Part shown: piece after piece, positions 17,655-27,009 of the stretch | Numbering within the stretch: the first letter of the stretch is position 1 | Layout of the letters: the number at the start of each line of letters is the position of its first letter | Assembly (NCBI GenBank): GCA_951812725.1 | Contig: OX638330.1 | Coordinates: 1,116,001 to 1,180,000 of the forward strand | Source: an uncultured Caldilineaceae bacterium | Lineage (GTDB): Bacteria; Chloroflexota; Anaerolineae; Caldilineales; Caldilineaceae | DNA: 64,000 bases | Reading direction: 5' to 3' | Position numbers and translations under genes: made by a program | The notes under the pieces: model-generated | What the model saw: only the letters and a program-made list of their open reading frames with translations | What the model was told of the DNA's origin: nothing | Database searches by the model: none

Positions 17655-18818
17655 TCAAAAATATGGTTCGATCCACTCTTCCAGGATTTCAAGCCCGAAG
17701 CCCGGCGCATCGGAGGGGACCAGCCAACCGTCTTCTGCGACAGCTTGGCCGGGGATGCCCGCCGACTCCTGCAAGGGCACGCCAGGCGCGGAACCGATGA
17801 AGTACTCCAGCCAGGGAACGCAGGCAACGGCATGCGTAAAATGCTGGCCGAAAGGATTACGCCCCCCACCGTGCAATATCACTTTCTTGCCGGCAGCGTC
17901 GGCGGCTGACGCGATCTTCAGACATGTGCTCAGCCCGCCCACCCAATTGATGTCAGGCTGCAGAATGTCAACGACGTTGTGCCGCAACGCCCATTGGAAG
18001 GGCATGTGCGTATACCAGTGTTCGCCGGTGGTCAGCGTCTGCCAGGGAATGCGCTCCCGCACCTCAACGTGGCCGTCGAGGTCTTCCGAAAGGAGACACT
18101 CCTCCATCCACTTGAGCCGGTATGGGCGCAGCGTCTCTGCCAGGCGTACCGTGTATTCGATGTCGAATGCCATCCAGCAGTCCAGCATCAGTTCGGCATC
18201 GTCGCCCACAAGTTCTCTGGCCTCGGCCACCATCTGCTCGTTCTTGCGTAAGCCGTCCAGTCCGTCTGCCGGGCCATAGGGGCAGGCCAGTTTGAACGCA
18301 CGAAAACCCAGCTCCTTGTACCAGTCCAGATCGTTACCCGTCGAATAACAGAACTGCTTGTCCTTCTGCGGGCCGCCGATCAGACTGTAAACCGGCCGGC
18401 CCAGCACCTTGCCTTTCGCATCCCAGAGCGCCAGGTCCACCGCGCTCACCGCGTAGGCAGCCAGACCCACCGAACCGTAAGGTTTCGTCATGCGAAACAT
18501 CATGTCTGCCAGCCGCTGAATAGCCAGCCCGTCCTCGCCAATAAGATTGGGGGCAATGTGATCGTCTATGATTGCCGCAGCCACCCGTCCATTGTCGGTC
18601 AGTCCCAGGCCCCAGGTGCCGTCCTCAAGCGTTACCTTGCACCATACCGGCCCCCAGTGTTTCGGTGTCCAAAGGCTCCGGTGCCGCTTGACCTTGGGAT
18701 ACCAGGACATGGGATTAGCGACTTCCGCGGTCTCTGCCCAGCCCTTGCGCCGGGGCTCTGTCCTCTCCGAAGAAGTGGGGAAGTTGACGCGCACGGCCTG
18801 AATTTCTGTGATTTTCAT
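17655..18818 (-). CDS. Enolase-superfamily sugar-acid dehydratase (L-rhamnonate dehydratase-like)
   Basis: 387 aa from the ATG at 18818 (MKITEIQAVRVNF). Mandelate racemase/muconate-lactonizing fold: the Mg ligands are in LMLDCWMAFD, KWMEECL and TTGEHWYT, and a conserved His in ILHGGGRNP. The wording of these motifs (LDCWM, EECLLSEDLDG, DILQPDINWVGGL) is closest to RhmD, which dehydrates L-rhamnonate to 2-keto-3-deoxy-L-rhamnonate. Other rhamnose genes are absent nearby, so a related sugar acid is equally possible. Upstream gene of the enolase-PhyH-amidohydrolase group. Confidence 0.88.
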   Translation of the reverse strand: MKITEIQAVRVNFPTSSERTEPRRKGWAETAEVANPMSWYPKVKRHRSLWTPKHWGPVWCKVTLEDGTWGLGLTDNGRVAAAIIDDHIAPNLIGEDGLAIQRLADMMFRMTKPYGSVGLAAYAVSAVDLALWDAKGKVLGRPVYSLIGGPQKDKQFCYSTGNDLDWYKELGFRAFKLACPYGPADGLDGLRKNEQMVAEARELVGDDAELMLDCWMAFDIEYTVRLAETLRPYRLKWMEECLLSEDLDGHVEVRERIPWQTLTTGEHWYTHMPFQWALRHNVVDILQPDINWVGGLSTCLKIASAADAAGKKVILHGGGRNPFGQHFTHAVACVPWLEYFIGSAPGVPLQESAGIPGQAVAEDGWLVPSDAPGFGLEILEEWIEPYF

Positions 18819-18932
18819 GGCATTCAGTCTCTGTTCGTGTTCAAAGTACAAACGAAGGGATTTTCTTGGGTTGAGTCCTGACCCTTTCTCTGCAGTGAGA
18901 CAGCCCAATGAGTCAGGAGGCTTTCAATAAAA

Positions 18933-19805
18933 TTAATTCGTGCCGGTTCTGTCATCGGCGCTGGCATCCATCTCCTCTTGTAGCAGCTGAAGCAATTTGT
19001 GCCGCTCTTCCGAATTGAGAACTGCCAGAATTTCGTCCGGGCTAAGGCCAGCCAGCCTCTCCTCCGGCCCGAGTCCCGCCAGCCTCTCCTCTGGCGTTCC
19101 CGTTTCGAAAACGAGTTCTCGCATTCTCTTTCCGTAAGCCAACACCTTCTCCGGGGTCAACACTTCCGCCATGCCCGTATCTCCTTTCACATCGAGGGTT
19201 TGGGTCAAACCGAGAATATAGGCGTGAAAATCCGTCGACTCTGCGATACCTGATCTGGCCAGCGCAGCAAAACCCGATTCTCTTTCCTGCTTGCGGCTGG
19301 CAAACAGCTTTACAAAGGCGTTATTTGCACTTGGAGGCAAACGATTTAGTGCCAGAAGCGTCACACGACCAACAAAGGGGAGCTTGGTTCGAAAGACCCC
19401 TCTCTGCGACTCTTCATATCCCCACCTGGCCAACCGGCTCCGCTGAGGCGTTTTTGCGCTCAATACAACCGGCAGCGTCTGTTCCTTTGGCAGTTTCTGC
19501 ACTTGACGGTAGAAGAGATCGTAAGCGGCAGCTTGCAGTATCCCGTCCTCGGTCACAGATTCGGTGTACTTGAACTCAACCAGGATGTGGGCCGCCGTAC
19601 TATCACATATACCGTCCGGCAATCGCGCACGTTGTGCTTCGTTCCAGGCCGCACCCTCTCGCCTCAGGAGCAAAATGTCTACTCTGGGGGATTCGCTAAG
19701 GATGCTCGACTCCGTCGCGACAGTTACTTTGACCGTAGCCAAGTTCAACTGCATGCCTGAGCCAAGAATCCGATGGTACTGCACGCGCGCTTTATTCGTT
19801 GCCAT
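18933..19805 (-). CDS. PD-(D/E)xK nuclease-like (Rpn/transposase-associated) protein with PEERLAGL repeats
   Basis: About 290 aa from the ATG at 19805 (MATNKARVQY); the frame is open to 20036 and the start is uncertain. Seen: PRVDILLLR, then HILVEFKYTES, the D...ExK arrangement of the PD-(D/E)xK fold, with a helical middle (AAYDLFYRQ). The C-terminus carries short repeats, PEERLAGLG, PEERLAGLS, PDEILAVLN, a tail common in Rpn-type or DUF4351-like proteins. These proteins are often horizontally spread and present in many copies. Function is not established; DNA cleavage or recombination promotion is suggested for Rpn. Stands alone between divergent genes. Confidence 0.65.
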   Translation of the reverse strand: MATNKARVQYHRILGSGMQLNLATVKVTVATESSILSESPRVDILLLRREGAAWNEAQRARLPDGICDSTAAHILVEFKYTESVTEDGILQAAAYDLFYRQVQKLPKEQTLPVVLSAKTPQRSRLARWGYEESQRGVFRTKLPFVGRVTLLALNRLPPSANNAFVKLFASRKQERESGFAALARSGIAESTDFHAYILGLTQTLDVKGDTGMAEVLTPEKVLAYGKRMRELVFETGTPEERLAGLGPEERLAGLSPDEILAVLNSEERHKLLQLLQEEMDASADDRTGTN

Positions 19806-20040
19806 GATTGGGGGAAAATATGGCTCGAACCGCCATTGTATTCCACGGAGACATGACCAATTCACAATGGTCAGCAATCCGCCGTCGGATTCCATTGCCT
19901 CTGCCCCAACCTGACGACCGGGGTAAACGACGCAGTGCCTATCCGCGCCTAAACGGTACTTGATTTCAGGGCTGTTGTCAAAGCGAAGTTGTGCCGCAAG
20001 CGGGGGGCCCATGAAAATAATGAAGTCGGTCCTCATATAA

Positions 20041-20069
20041 GGGACAGAATCGCCAAACTGCGATATAAT
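20041..20069 (+). promoter_or_regulatory. Probable sigma70-type promoter for the phosphotransferase gene
   Basis: GGGACA at 20041-20046 and a perfect TATAAT at 20064-20069, separated by 17 bp. Transcription would begin near 20076, about 36 nt before the ATG at 20113. The -35 box matches TTGACA at four of six positions. Confidence 0.5.
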
Positions 20070-20112
20070 CGCCCGGAACCGACCGGTTCTCGACGGTATA
20101 CGCGCAGCCCAA

Positions 20113-21201
20113 ATGGCCCGACCAAACTACCCGATCTCTATGTCTTCACAACACCTTGGTGATACCATTAGAGTGCGCCCCGACGAGCGGCTTGACGAAC
20201 ACCTCGTCGCGGAATTCCTCCTCGGCAAACTGCCGGGCTCGGAGAGTCCCTTGACCGTTCGCCAATTCGGCGGCGGCGCGGCCAACCTCACCTACCTCCT
20301 CGACTATGGCAGCCATGAGTACGTGTTGCGCCGCCCACCGCTCGGCCCTGTCGCGCCTTCCGCCCATGACATGGCCAGAGAGTCCAAGGTGCTGTTGCGT
20401 CTCTGGAATGCCTTCCCGCTCGCCCCCCGCGCTTACCTGTTTTCCGATGACGAGTCGATAGTCGGCGCACCTTTCTTCGTGATGGAGCGACGTCACGGCA
20501 TCGTCGTTCGCAGTTCGATTCCTGCCGTCTACGATGCTTGGAAAGATGCTCCAGCGCGCATGAGCAGAACGCTCGTCGAGACCCTCTCAGATCTCCACGC
20601 GGTTGATTTCGACGCTATAGGTCTAGGGGATTTAGGTCGACCGGCCGGTTTCATCAGGCGCCAGATCGATGGCTGGTGGCGGCGCTGGCAGGCGGCGAAA
20701 CTGGAGGAGCTGCCTGCAATGGACGCGGTCTATGACTGGCTGAGAAGCAACGAACCACCGGAGGCCGCACCAGCCTTGGTCCACAACGACTATAAGTTGG
20801 ATAATGTCATGCTGGATCCAGCGGAGCCAGGACGTATCGTCGCCGTCTTTGACTGGGATATGTGTACGCTCGGTGATCCCCTTTCCGACGTAGGTGCATT
20901 GCTTGCTTGGTGGTGCCTGCCCGACGATCCCCCGCACTTTCGGGCGATGGCCATGATGCCGCTTGACGACCGTTTCCTGCGGCGTGAGGAGCTTGTCGCC
21001 CACTACGCCCAACATAGTGGGCGCGACCTAACCGCTATTCACTTCTATCATGCGCTCAGCCTGTTTCGAGTAACCGTTATCATCGCCCAGATCTATGTCC
21101 GCTACGTGCGCGGCCAGACACAGGATGAGCGCTTCGCAGCCTTCGGTCCGCGTATCCCCGCAGCTGCCCACGCTGCCCTGGAAATAACAAGAAACCGTTG
21201 A
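20113..21201 (+). CDS. Phosphotransferase family protein (APH/choline-kinase fold, ACAD10-like)
   Basis: 362 aa. Small-molecule kinase fold: FGGGAANLTYLLDYGSHEYVLRRPP is the glycine loop and Lys/Arg region, written here in part; VHNDYKLDNVML near residue 225 is Brenner's catalytic HxDxKxxN-type motif and VFDWDMCTLGDP supplies the metal-binding Asp. The wording (RRPP, DPLSDVGALLAWW) is that of the ACAD10/FadE36 branch, which works with acyl-CoA dehydrogenases on hydroxy-acyl groups in some organisms. ATG at 20113 or 20140; neither has a clear ribosome site. No acyl-CoA dehydrogenase is adjacent. Confidence 0.9.
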   Translation: MARPNYPISMSSQHLGDTIRVRPDERLDEHLVAEFLLGKLPGSESPLTVRQFGGGAANLTYLLDYGSHEYVLRRPPLGPVAPSAHDMARESKVLLRLWNAFPLAPRAYLFSDDESIVGAPFFVMERRHGIVVRSSIPAVYDAWKDAPARMSRTLVETLSDLHAVDFDAIGLGDLGRPAGFIRRQIDGWWRRWQAAKLEELPAMDAVYDWLRSNEPPEAAPALVHNDYKLDNVMLDPAEPGRIVAVFDWDMCTLGDPLSDVGALLAWWCLPDDPPHFRAMAMMPLDDRFLRREELVAHYAQHSGRDLTAIHFYHALSLFRVTVIIAQIYVRYVRGQTQDERFAAFGPRIPAAAHAALEITRNR

Positions 21202-21328
21202 GACGAGGCGAAGAGCCACTGAGACGCTCTCCGTCTGTAATATCGCCAGGATTGACGTGTAGTTCCGGACTGACTATCATTTCTGAAAAAAAGACCATCT
21301 TTCATCCACTTAGGAAGGAGCGCTAGAC

Positions 21329-22582
21329 GTGCAGGAACACAAAATCTCTATGCTTGGCACCGGCCTGATCGGCATGTTCTACACCATGGCCCTCAACGGC
21401 GGCCGAGGGAAAGATCGTGTGCAACTCGTTTACTCCCGCTCGGCAGAACGGGCCAAGGCATTCGCTGAGGAATGGGGCATCCCCGCCTGGACCACCGATC
21501 TGACCGAAGCCTGTACCTCCAATGACATCGATACGGTTGTCATCGGGCTGCCCAACCACATTCACGAAGAATGCGTCAACCTGGCCGCCGACGCCGGCAA
21601 GGCGATTCTCTGCACGAAGCCCCTCGGCCGCACCGCTGCAGAAGCCAAACGTATGATGGACAAAGTCGAGGCGACCGGAGCCTTTGGCGGCTATCTCGAA
21701 GACCTCTGCTACACGCCCAAGACCCTGAAGGCCATCGCCACCGTCGAAAACGGCGCCCTCGGTGATGTAACCTGGGCCTGCTCGCGCGAAACGCACCCCG
21801 GCCCCCACAGCGACTGGTTCTGGGACCTTGAACAAGCCGGCGGCGGCGCCATCGTCGACCTCGGCTGCCACTGCATCGAAATCGTCCGCAGCTTCATCGG
21901 CAAGGACATCCGGCCCGTCGAAGTCATGTGCTGGGCCGACACCCTCGTCCACCCCATCGACGCCGAAGACAATGGCATCGCCCTCATCCGCTTTGAAAAC
22001 GGCGCCATCGGCCAGTTCGAAGTCAGCTGGACTTTCCGCGGCGGCATGGACCTGCGCGACGAAGTAGCCGGCACCGAAGGCACCATCTGGCTCAATCATT
22101 TCCTGCGCACCGGTTATGAAATGTACACCAGCGGCGCCGGCGCCGGCTACGTCGCCGAAAAGGCCGAATCGGAGAGCGGCTGGCTCTTCCCGGTTGGCGA
22201 TGAAGTGGTCGAATTGGGCTATAGCGACATGTTTGACGACATGTTCAACGCAATCGACCAGGGCACCCAACCCAGAGAAAACTTCTACGATGGCTATGTC
22301 GTAAACGCCGTCATCGATGCCTGCTACCGCTCCGCATCCTCGCGCCAGTGGGAACCCGTGGAGCTGGAAGTCTGGCGTGGCCGCGAAAACGTCCCCCTCA
22401 TCCGTGACAGTCGCGGGCAGGAGGCGGCCGCCGCAACTGAACCCGACGCGGCCAAAGCGCTCGCCGCCGCGGCCGGTCTGACAATCCTGAAAACAGAACG
22501 GATGCCGGGCGGCCAGGTCAAGGTCATCATGAAGAATGAAGAGACAGGTGAGCTCAGCCAGGAAATCATCGAGAACGCTTAG
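21329..22582 (+). CDS. Gfo/Idh/MocA family NAD(P)-dependent oxidoreductase
   Basis: 417 aa. The GTG start at 21329 has GGAAGGAG about 9 nt upstream. The Rossmann motif is [10 protein letters not shown] at the N-terminus, followed by [16 protein letters not shown], the EKP-like region with the catalytic Lys, and [20 protein letters not shown] in the substrate domain. The family oxidises or epimerises sugars and inositols. The last 50 residues ([13 protein letters not shown]... and on) form an extra tail beyond the usual fold. Ten bp downstream begins the metallo-hydrolase gene, so they are co-transcribed. Confidence 0.93.
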   Translation: MQEHKISMLGTGLIGMFYTMALNGGRGKDRVQLVYSRSAERAKAFAEEWGIPAWTTDLTEACTSNDIDTVVIGLPNHIHEECVNLAADAGKAILCTKPLGRTAAEAKRMMDKVEATGAFGGYLEDLCYTPKTLKAIATVENGALGDVTWACSRETHPGPHSDWFWDLEQAGGGAIVDLGCHCIEIVRSFIGKDIRPVEVMCWADTLVHPIDAEDNGIALIRFENGAIGQFEVSWTFRGGMDLRDEVAGTEGTIWLNHFLRTGYEMYTSGAGAGYVAEKAESESGWLFPVGDEVVELGYSDMFDDMFNAIDQGTQPRENFYDGYVVNAVIDACYRSASSRQWEPVELEVWRGRENVPLIRDSRGQEAAAATEPDAAKALAAAAGLTILKTERMPGGQVKVIMKNEETGELSQEIIENA

Positions 22583-22591
22583 TCCCTGCCA

Positions 22592-23476
22592 ATGTCACTG
22601 ATCAGACCTTTCCTCCAGGAAGAAGCCTTCCTCCAGGATGTGCAGGATGCAACCGGCGACGAACGCGTCCTGCACATCTGGTGGCTTGGCCAAAGCGGCT
22701 TTCTCCTCAAATGGCAGAGCCGCGTCCTTCTCTTCGATCCTTACCTCTCCGATTCCCTCACCACCAAGTACGCCGCCTCCGACAAACCCCACATTCGAAT
22801 GACCGAACGTGTTGTCGCGCCCGACCGCCTCAACTTCCTCGACATAGTCACGTCAAGCCACAACCACACCGACCATCTCGATGGCGAGACCCTCCGTCCT
22901 CTGATGAAGGCGAATCCGGACCTGCATTTCGTCATACCAGAAGCCAATCGTGCTTTCGTAGCCGGGCGGCTTGCTTGCGACCCATCCTGGCCAGTGGGCC
23001 TGGATGACGGAGACTACAGAGAGGTAGGCGCCTTCCGCTTTCACGGAATCGCCGCCGCCCATGAAGAATTGGAAAGGGACAAAGAAGGCAGGTGCAAGTT
23101 TCTCGGCTATGTGGTGCGCTTCGGCCCATGGACCGTCTATCACAGTGGTGACACGGTCCACTACAGCGGGTTGGTGGAACGGCTGACGCAATTCAACGTG
23201 GATGTGGCCATCCTGCCGATCAACGGCAGCAGGCCGGAGAGGAGAGTTGCCGGCAATTTAAGTGGAAGCGAAGCCGCCGCGCTCGCGTGCGCGATCAACG
23301 CAAAACTGGCTATCCCATGTCACTACGAGATGTTCACCTTCAACACCGCGCCGCCGGACGCCTTTATCGCCGCCGCGGCCGCGTTGGAGCAGCCGGTAAG
23401 CGTGCTGCGGGCAGGAGAGCGCTGCACGGTCCAAAAGTCGGCCATCGGCGCTATGATGACTCGATCAGGCGACTGA
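22592..23476 (+). CDS. MBL-fold metallo-hydrolase (UlaG-like)
   Basis: 294 aa. Metal motif SSHNHTDHLDGET (HxHxDH) near residue 90, then VYHSGDTVHYSG and IPCHYEMF, the late His ligands. The N-terminal LWWLGQSGFLLK-type strand and YLSDSLTTKY resemble UlaG, the L-ascorbate-6-phosphate lactonase, and related YtkP-type hydrolases. It follows the Gfo/Idh/MocA gene by 9 bp. Substrate unknown; a lactone of a sugar acid is a reasonable guess from the neighbours. The 3' end overlaps the convergent PfkB gene by 26 bp. Confidence 0.9.
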   Translation: MSLIRPFLQEEAFLQDVQDATGDERVLHIWWLGQSGFLLKWQSRVLLFDPYLSDSLTTKYAASDKPHIRMTERVVAPDRLNFLDIVTSSHNHTDHLDGETLRPLMKANPDLHFVIPEANRAFVAGRLACDPSWPVGLDDGDYREVGAFRFHGIAAAHEELERDKEGRCKFLGYVVRFGPWTVYHSGDTVHYSGLVERLTQFNVDVAILPINGSRPERRVAGNLSGSEAAALACAINAKLAIPCHYEMFTFNTAPPDAFIAAAAALEQPVSVLRAGERCTVQKSAIGAMMTRSGD

Positions 23477-24425
23477 CGGCCTCTCGTGACAGAGCATCCA
23501 AGGGTCTGTCCGGAGTAGAGACCACAGTGGCTGCGACCGCGTTGGCAAAGCGCGCTGCTTGCTCTAGGGAAGCCCCGTCCTGGACCGCCAGCAGGAATCC
23601 GGCATTGAATGAATCGCCCGCGCCTACAGTTGTCTGAACGTCAACGGAGAATCCGGGCACATAAGTCGGCCCGCTCGTCGTGTCCGCAGAAGCGCCATTC
23701 CGTTCCAGAACTACTGCGCCTGCCGCCCCCCGTTTTACGACTACACAACCCGCGCCGCCCTCCAGGATCGCAGCCATCCCCGCGGCCAACTCTCTTCCAC
23801 CAGTACAGACCGATAACTCGTGCTCGTTACAGATGAAAAAATCAGTTTGTGCCAACAGAGGCCGCAGTTCTTCCAGCCGGGCCGGCTCGCCGATCGCCGG
23901 GCCAATGTCTACCGCTGTACGCGTGCCGACCTTGCGGGCGTTTCGAAACAGAGCGACCGCGCCGTGAGGCCGCAGACCCGGCATGATCGAGTAGCTCGTC
24001 AACAACAGCATGTCCGAGCGCCCTACCACAGAAAGGTCGATCGAACTGTCGTCCACGCGTCTATTGGCGCCTTCGTGATGAAATGCCAGCCGATTCTGTT
24101 GCAGGTCGCTGAGGATGAGCGTCGTAGCAGTGCCCATTCCCGGATAACGCCTGACGCCTCCCATGCCCACGCCCACATCAGCCAGCTGCGCCGCCATCCA
24201 CTCGCCCAGATGATCCTCGCCCAAGCCGCCGACCAGTTCTACAGGCGAGCCCAGCCGCGCAAGAGCATATGCCGAATTGGCCCCGTTCCCGCCCAGCGAA
24301 GTCCTCAGCGGCTCATCGTGGAACACGAGACTGTCGACGGTGAACTCGTCCCCCTCACTGCGGGGCATCGCCGCCAGATCGGACACGAAAAGATCAACGG
24401 TCACGGTGCCAATAACAGTAAACAT
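23451..24425 (-). CDS. PfkB-family carbohydrate kinase (ribokinase-like)
   Basis: 324 aa from the ATG at 24425, with a GGGGGT box about 9 nt upstream. Motifs: LGGNGANSAYALARLGSPVELVG in part (PfkB signature 1), and TVGAGDSFNAGFLLAV (signature 2) with the catalytic Asp and anion hole. It phosphorylates a sugar, sugar acid or nucleoside; the substrate is not evident. Convergent with and overlapping the metallo-hydrolase gene. Confidence 0.93.
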   Translation of the reverse strand: MFTVIGTVTVDLFVSDLAAMPRSEGDEFTVDSLVFHDEPLRTSLGGNGANSAYALARLGSPVELVGGLGEDHLGEWMAAQLADVGVGMGGVRRYPGMGTATTLILSDLQQNRLAFHHEGANRRVDDSSIDLSVVGRSDMLLLTSYSIMPGLRPHGAVALFRNARKVGTRTAVDIGPAIGEPARLEELRPLLAQTDFFICNEHELSVCTGGRELAAGMAAILEGGAGCVVVKRGAAGAVVLERNGASADTTSGPTYVPGFSVDVQTTVGAGDSFNAGFLLAVQDGASLEQAARFANAVAATVVSTPDRPLDALSREAVSRLIESS

Positions 24426-24689
24426 GGTTTTGCTACCCCCTGGAAGAATCGAGCCGGTCTGACAGCTGGCTCGAAATCGGTTCCGGCCCAAAAAATCACA
24501 CTCTGTCAATCTCAGTTCATTATTTTATAGCCGATCTCTACCCCAGTGAAACAGCCTTGCCTCTCAGAGTGCATCCCAAAATGGGGGTGAGCTCTCCTAT
24601 ACCTCTTTCTGCAACCATGCCGCGGTCAGTTCCAGTTCCAATCTCCGGCAGACTAAGTGATGTCAATCTCTCCTTGCATATGGGCGGTC

Positions 24690-24952
24690 GGGCCTTCGGC
24701 CCTCCCTTGTGCAGGGGCTGCGCCCCCGCAACGCCCCCCTACAAAAACTTGCCTCACCGACCGTGTTTACACTTCCCCAGCATCGTGTCTGGCGAACGGA
24801 GTCTACTCCCCCGCTTGCCGCTTCAACCCACCGACCACCGACCTCCAACCGCAGAAGTTACTGATCACTGATCACTGACCACTGACCACTGACCACTGCA
24901 GTTCCGCGCCCCCGCAACGCCCCCCTACAAAAACATGCCTCACCGACGGTGT
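24690..24952. repeat. Dispersed palindromic element with a 47-bp direct repeat
   Basis: Two 47-bp copies at 24720-24766 and 24906-24952 differ at two positions; each starts GCGCCCCCGCAACG and ends ACCGACNGTGT-like. Before the first copy lie two small hairpins, GGGCCTTCGGCCC-type near 24690 and GGGGCTGCGCCCC near 24715. This resembles intergenic REP/MITE-like sequences common in Chloroflexota genomes (an impression, not a search). Confidence 0.65.
24861..24895 (+). repeat. Five tandem 7-bp repeats (CTGATCA/CTGACCA)
   Basis: Units: CTGATCA, CTGATCA, CTGACCA, CTGACCA, CTGACCA, then CTGCAG. The variant order suggests separate expansion of the two forms. It sits between the two 47-bp repeat copies. 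Confidence 0.9.
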
Positions 24953-25419
24953 GCATTCTTCGCAACGTGTCGGCTGGCGAGCATGGCGGCGGCTGTACAC
25001 CGGTTGTGTCACCAAGAGCCTGAATGGTTCCAAGGATGACTGGCCGGTCAACTACTGTGGCTCAGTAGTTACTTCGCAGAGAGAAAAGCGCCAAAATCGG
25101 TATCGCTGCCAGACGTAAACGAGCGGGTTGGATAACTGGCTTTCTCCTGAAAGTTCTCTCCCAATAAGATGCGATTGCCCTGAGATTCGGGTAGAAGTTC
25201 CCCTTGTGGGCCCAAATCGTGTGTTATAATAGTGTTCGAATTGAGTTGCGTTTCCTCTGTCCCTGAGAAGCCACGACTCCCGCCAAAAGAATATCTGAAG
25301 CCGAAGGAGGGCCGCTGTAAGTCTGTGAGTTGCCCACACTTCATCTCCCGATACCTATAGAAGACGGCGAGGAAACATCTGCGAACGCAAGCATGTAAGG
25401 GCCGAAAAAGAGGAAACAC

Positions 25420-25935
25420 GCCGTCATAATCCGTCGCAACCCGACCGAACCCAAGGCAATCGCAACGAATTGGAACAAACCTCGTGAGGCTGCCTGAATC
25501 GGCTGGAGGAACCGTCTGCGAAATCAAGAAGTAAGTCCAAAAAAATAAATCCCGTCGACCTGGATCGACCTGGATCGACTTAGATCGACCAAACCAGGAT
25601 AATTGCATCGAAATGGGACAAGGCCTCGTTAGGCCGCCTGGATCGGCTAAAGGAACCGTCTGCGCAATCAAAGAAAGTCCAAAAAAAAGGAAATCCTGTC
25701 GACTTGCGTCGACTTGCGTCGACCTAAACCAGGATAATTGCATCGAAATGGGACAAGGCCTCGTTAGGCTGCCTGAATCGGCTGGAGGAACCGTCTGCGA
25801 AATCAAGAAAAAAACCCAAAAAAAAGAAATTCCGTCGACTTACGTCGACTTGGGTCGACTTGGGTCGACTTGGGTCGACTAAGATCGACCTAAACCAGGA
25901 TAATTGCATCGAAATGGGACAAGGCCTCGTTAGGC
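25420..25935. repeat. Tandem units (135-166 bp) with embedded TCGAC decamer arrays
   Basis: The anchor AATTGCATCGAAATGGGACA recurs at 25601, 25736 and 25902, with a degenerate copy at 25458. Spacings are 143, 135 and 166 bp. Between anchors there is an A-tract (CCAAAAAAA), then tandem decamers beginning TCGAC: four at 25555-25594, three at 25699-25728 and six at 25835-25894. A core of roughly 103-106 bp plus 10 bp per decamer explains the spacings. Decamer variants are TCGACCTGGA, TCGACTTGCG, TCGACTTGGG, TCGACTTACG and TCGACTAAGA. The lengths are not multiples of three, so this is not a coding repeat. Confidence 0.9.
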
Positions 25936-25956
25936 TACCCGAATCGAATAGGTACC

Positions 25957-25974
25957 CCTTGTGGGCCCACAAGG
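25957..25974. repeat. Perfect 18-bp palindrome
   Basis: CCTTGTGGGCCCACAAGG reads the same on both strands. Its left half with two further bases recurs at about 25202-25213 in the sister unit, where the right half has decayed. It may be a protein-binding site or a hairpin stem. Confidence 0.85.
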
Positions 25975-26171
25975 AGGGCCAGCTTTGTGGACATTCTAGG
26001 CGCACGAACTGAGAAGCCACTGCTCTCGCCCAAAGAAAACTTGCAAGTGAAAGCGGTCAGCTGAAACGCTGCGAAATGCCCCCAAAACGTCCTCCCAGTA
26101 TCCTTCAGGGACGGCGAGGAACTGTTCGGTAAGACGCAAAAAAAGCGTCCCAAAAAAATGAAATTGGCGCG

Positions 26172-26221
26172 ACATACGTATACATTTGTATACATTACGC
26201 GACATTTGTAGACATTTCACG
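26172..26221. repeat. Five tandem ACAT-type decamers
   Basis: ACATACGTAT, ACATTTGTAT, ACATTACGCG, ACATTTGTAG and ACATTTCACG in exact 10-bp register. They are preceded by CCCAAAAAAATGAAATT and GGCGCG, a flank like that before the TCGAC arrays (CCCAAAAAAAAGAAATT at 25815-25831). Confidence 0.85.
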
Positions 26222-26430
26222 GCCAGAACCCGGGCAAGTGAATCCAGTAACGACGAGTGCCCGTTAACGTTTGTCACCAAAGCGATATGCGGGAGCAAAG
26301 TGCTCTTCTGCCAAAGGACCGCGCATAGAAAATCCGTTACACCTTCGGTGTTCTTCGCGGCCCTTCGCATGACTTCGACGATCGATTGGTTCTGTCTACT
26401 GCAACACGCAAGCGAGGAAAATCCCTGGCA

Positions 26431-27009
26431 TTAACTCTCGTCCAACGCGCATACGAGACATCCTGCATCGATAGGGCCCCAGCCACAGCCCATCAGACAA
26501 ATCCCATGAACTGCAACTCAGACAACCCGAAAACGCTCGTAAACGCTCATGATCTCTCGTAAACTCTCGTCCAACACACACATGAGAATGCCAGCATCGG
26601 CAAGGCACCGGTCACAACCCATCATACAAATCTCAAGAACTGCAGTTCAGACAACTCGACATCGCTTATAAACGCTCGTAAACGCTCATGATCTCTCGTA
26701 AACTCTCGTCCAACACACACATGAGAATGCCAGCATCGGCAAGGCACCGGTCACAACCCATCATACAAATCTCAAGAACTGCAGTTCAGACAACTCGACA
26801 TCGCTTATAGACGCTCGTAAACGCTCATGATCTCTCGTAAACTCTCGTCCAACACACACATGAGAATGCCAGCATCGGCAAGGCACCGGTCACAACCCAT
26901 CATACAAATCTCAAGAACTGCAGTTCAGACAACTCGACATCGCTTATAAACGCTCGTAAACGCTCATGATCTCTCGTAAACTCTCGTCCAACAGACACAT
27001 GAGAATGCC
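26431..27009. repeat. 139-bp tandem repeat array, about 4.2 copies, with TAAACGCTCG-type decamers
   Basis: The anchor ATGAGAATGCC occurs at 26582, 26721, 26860 and 26999, exactly 139 bp apart; a diverged first copy begins at 26451. The copies at 26582 to 26999 are nearly identical. Each unit holds four 10-bp sub-repeats (for example at 26530-26569: AAAACGCTCG, TAAACGCTCA, TGATCTCTCG, TAAACTCTCG) and a GAACTGCAGTTC palindrome (26637-26648 in one copy). 139 is not divisible by three. Near identity implies recent expansion or gene conversion. Confidence 0.92.

Noticed and set aside
21323..22270. 315-aa minus-strand open frame
   Set aside because: It is antisense to the Gfo/Idh/MocA gene and its amino-acid pattern is the mirror of a GC-rich coding strand.
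25200..25250. tRNA-like TTCGAATT with TATAAT nearby
   Set aside because: No acceptor or anticodon stem could be folded around it by eye; the similarity to a T-loop is by chance.
25069..25806. Long minus-strand open frame across the repeat island
   Set aside because: It runs through non-triplet repeats and A-tracts, has no ribosome site and no family motif. Its repeats would shift frame with each added decamer.
26431..27009. CRISPR array
   Set aside because: Whole 139-bp units repeat, with no unique spacers, and no cas gene is present.
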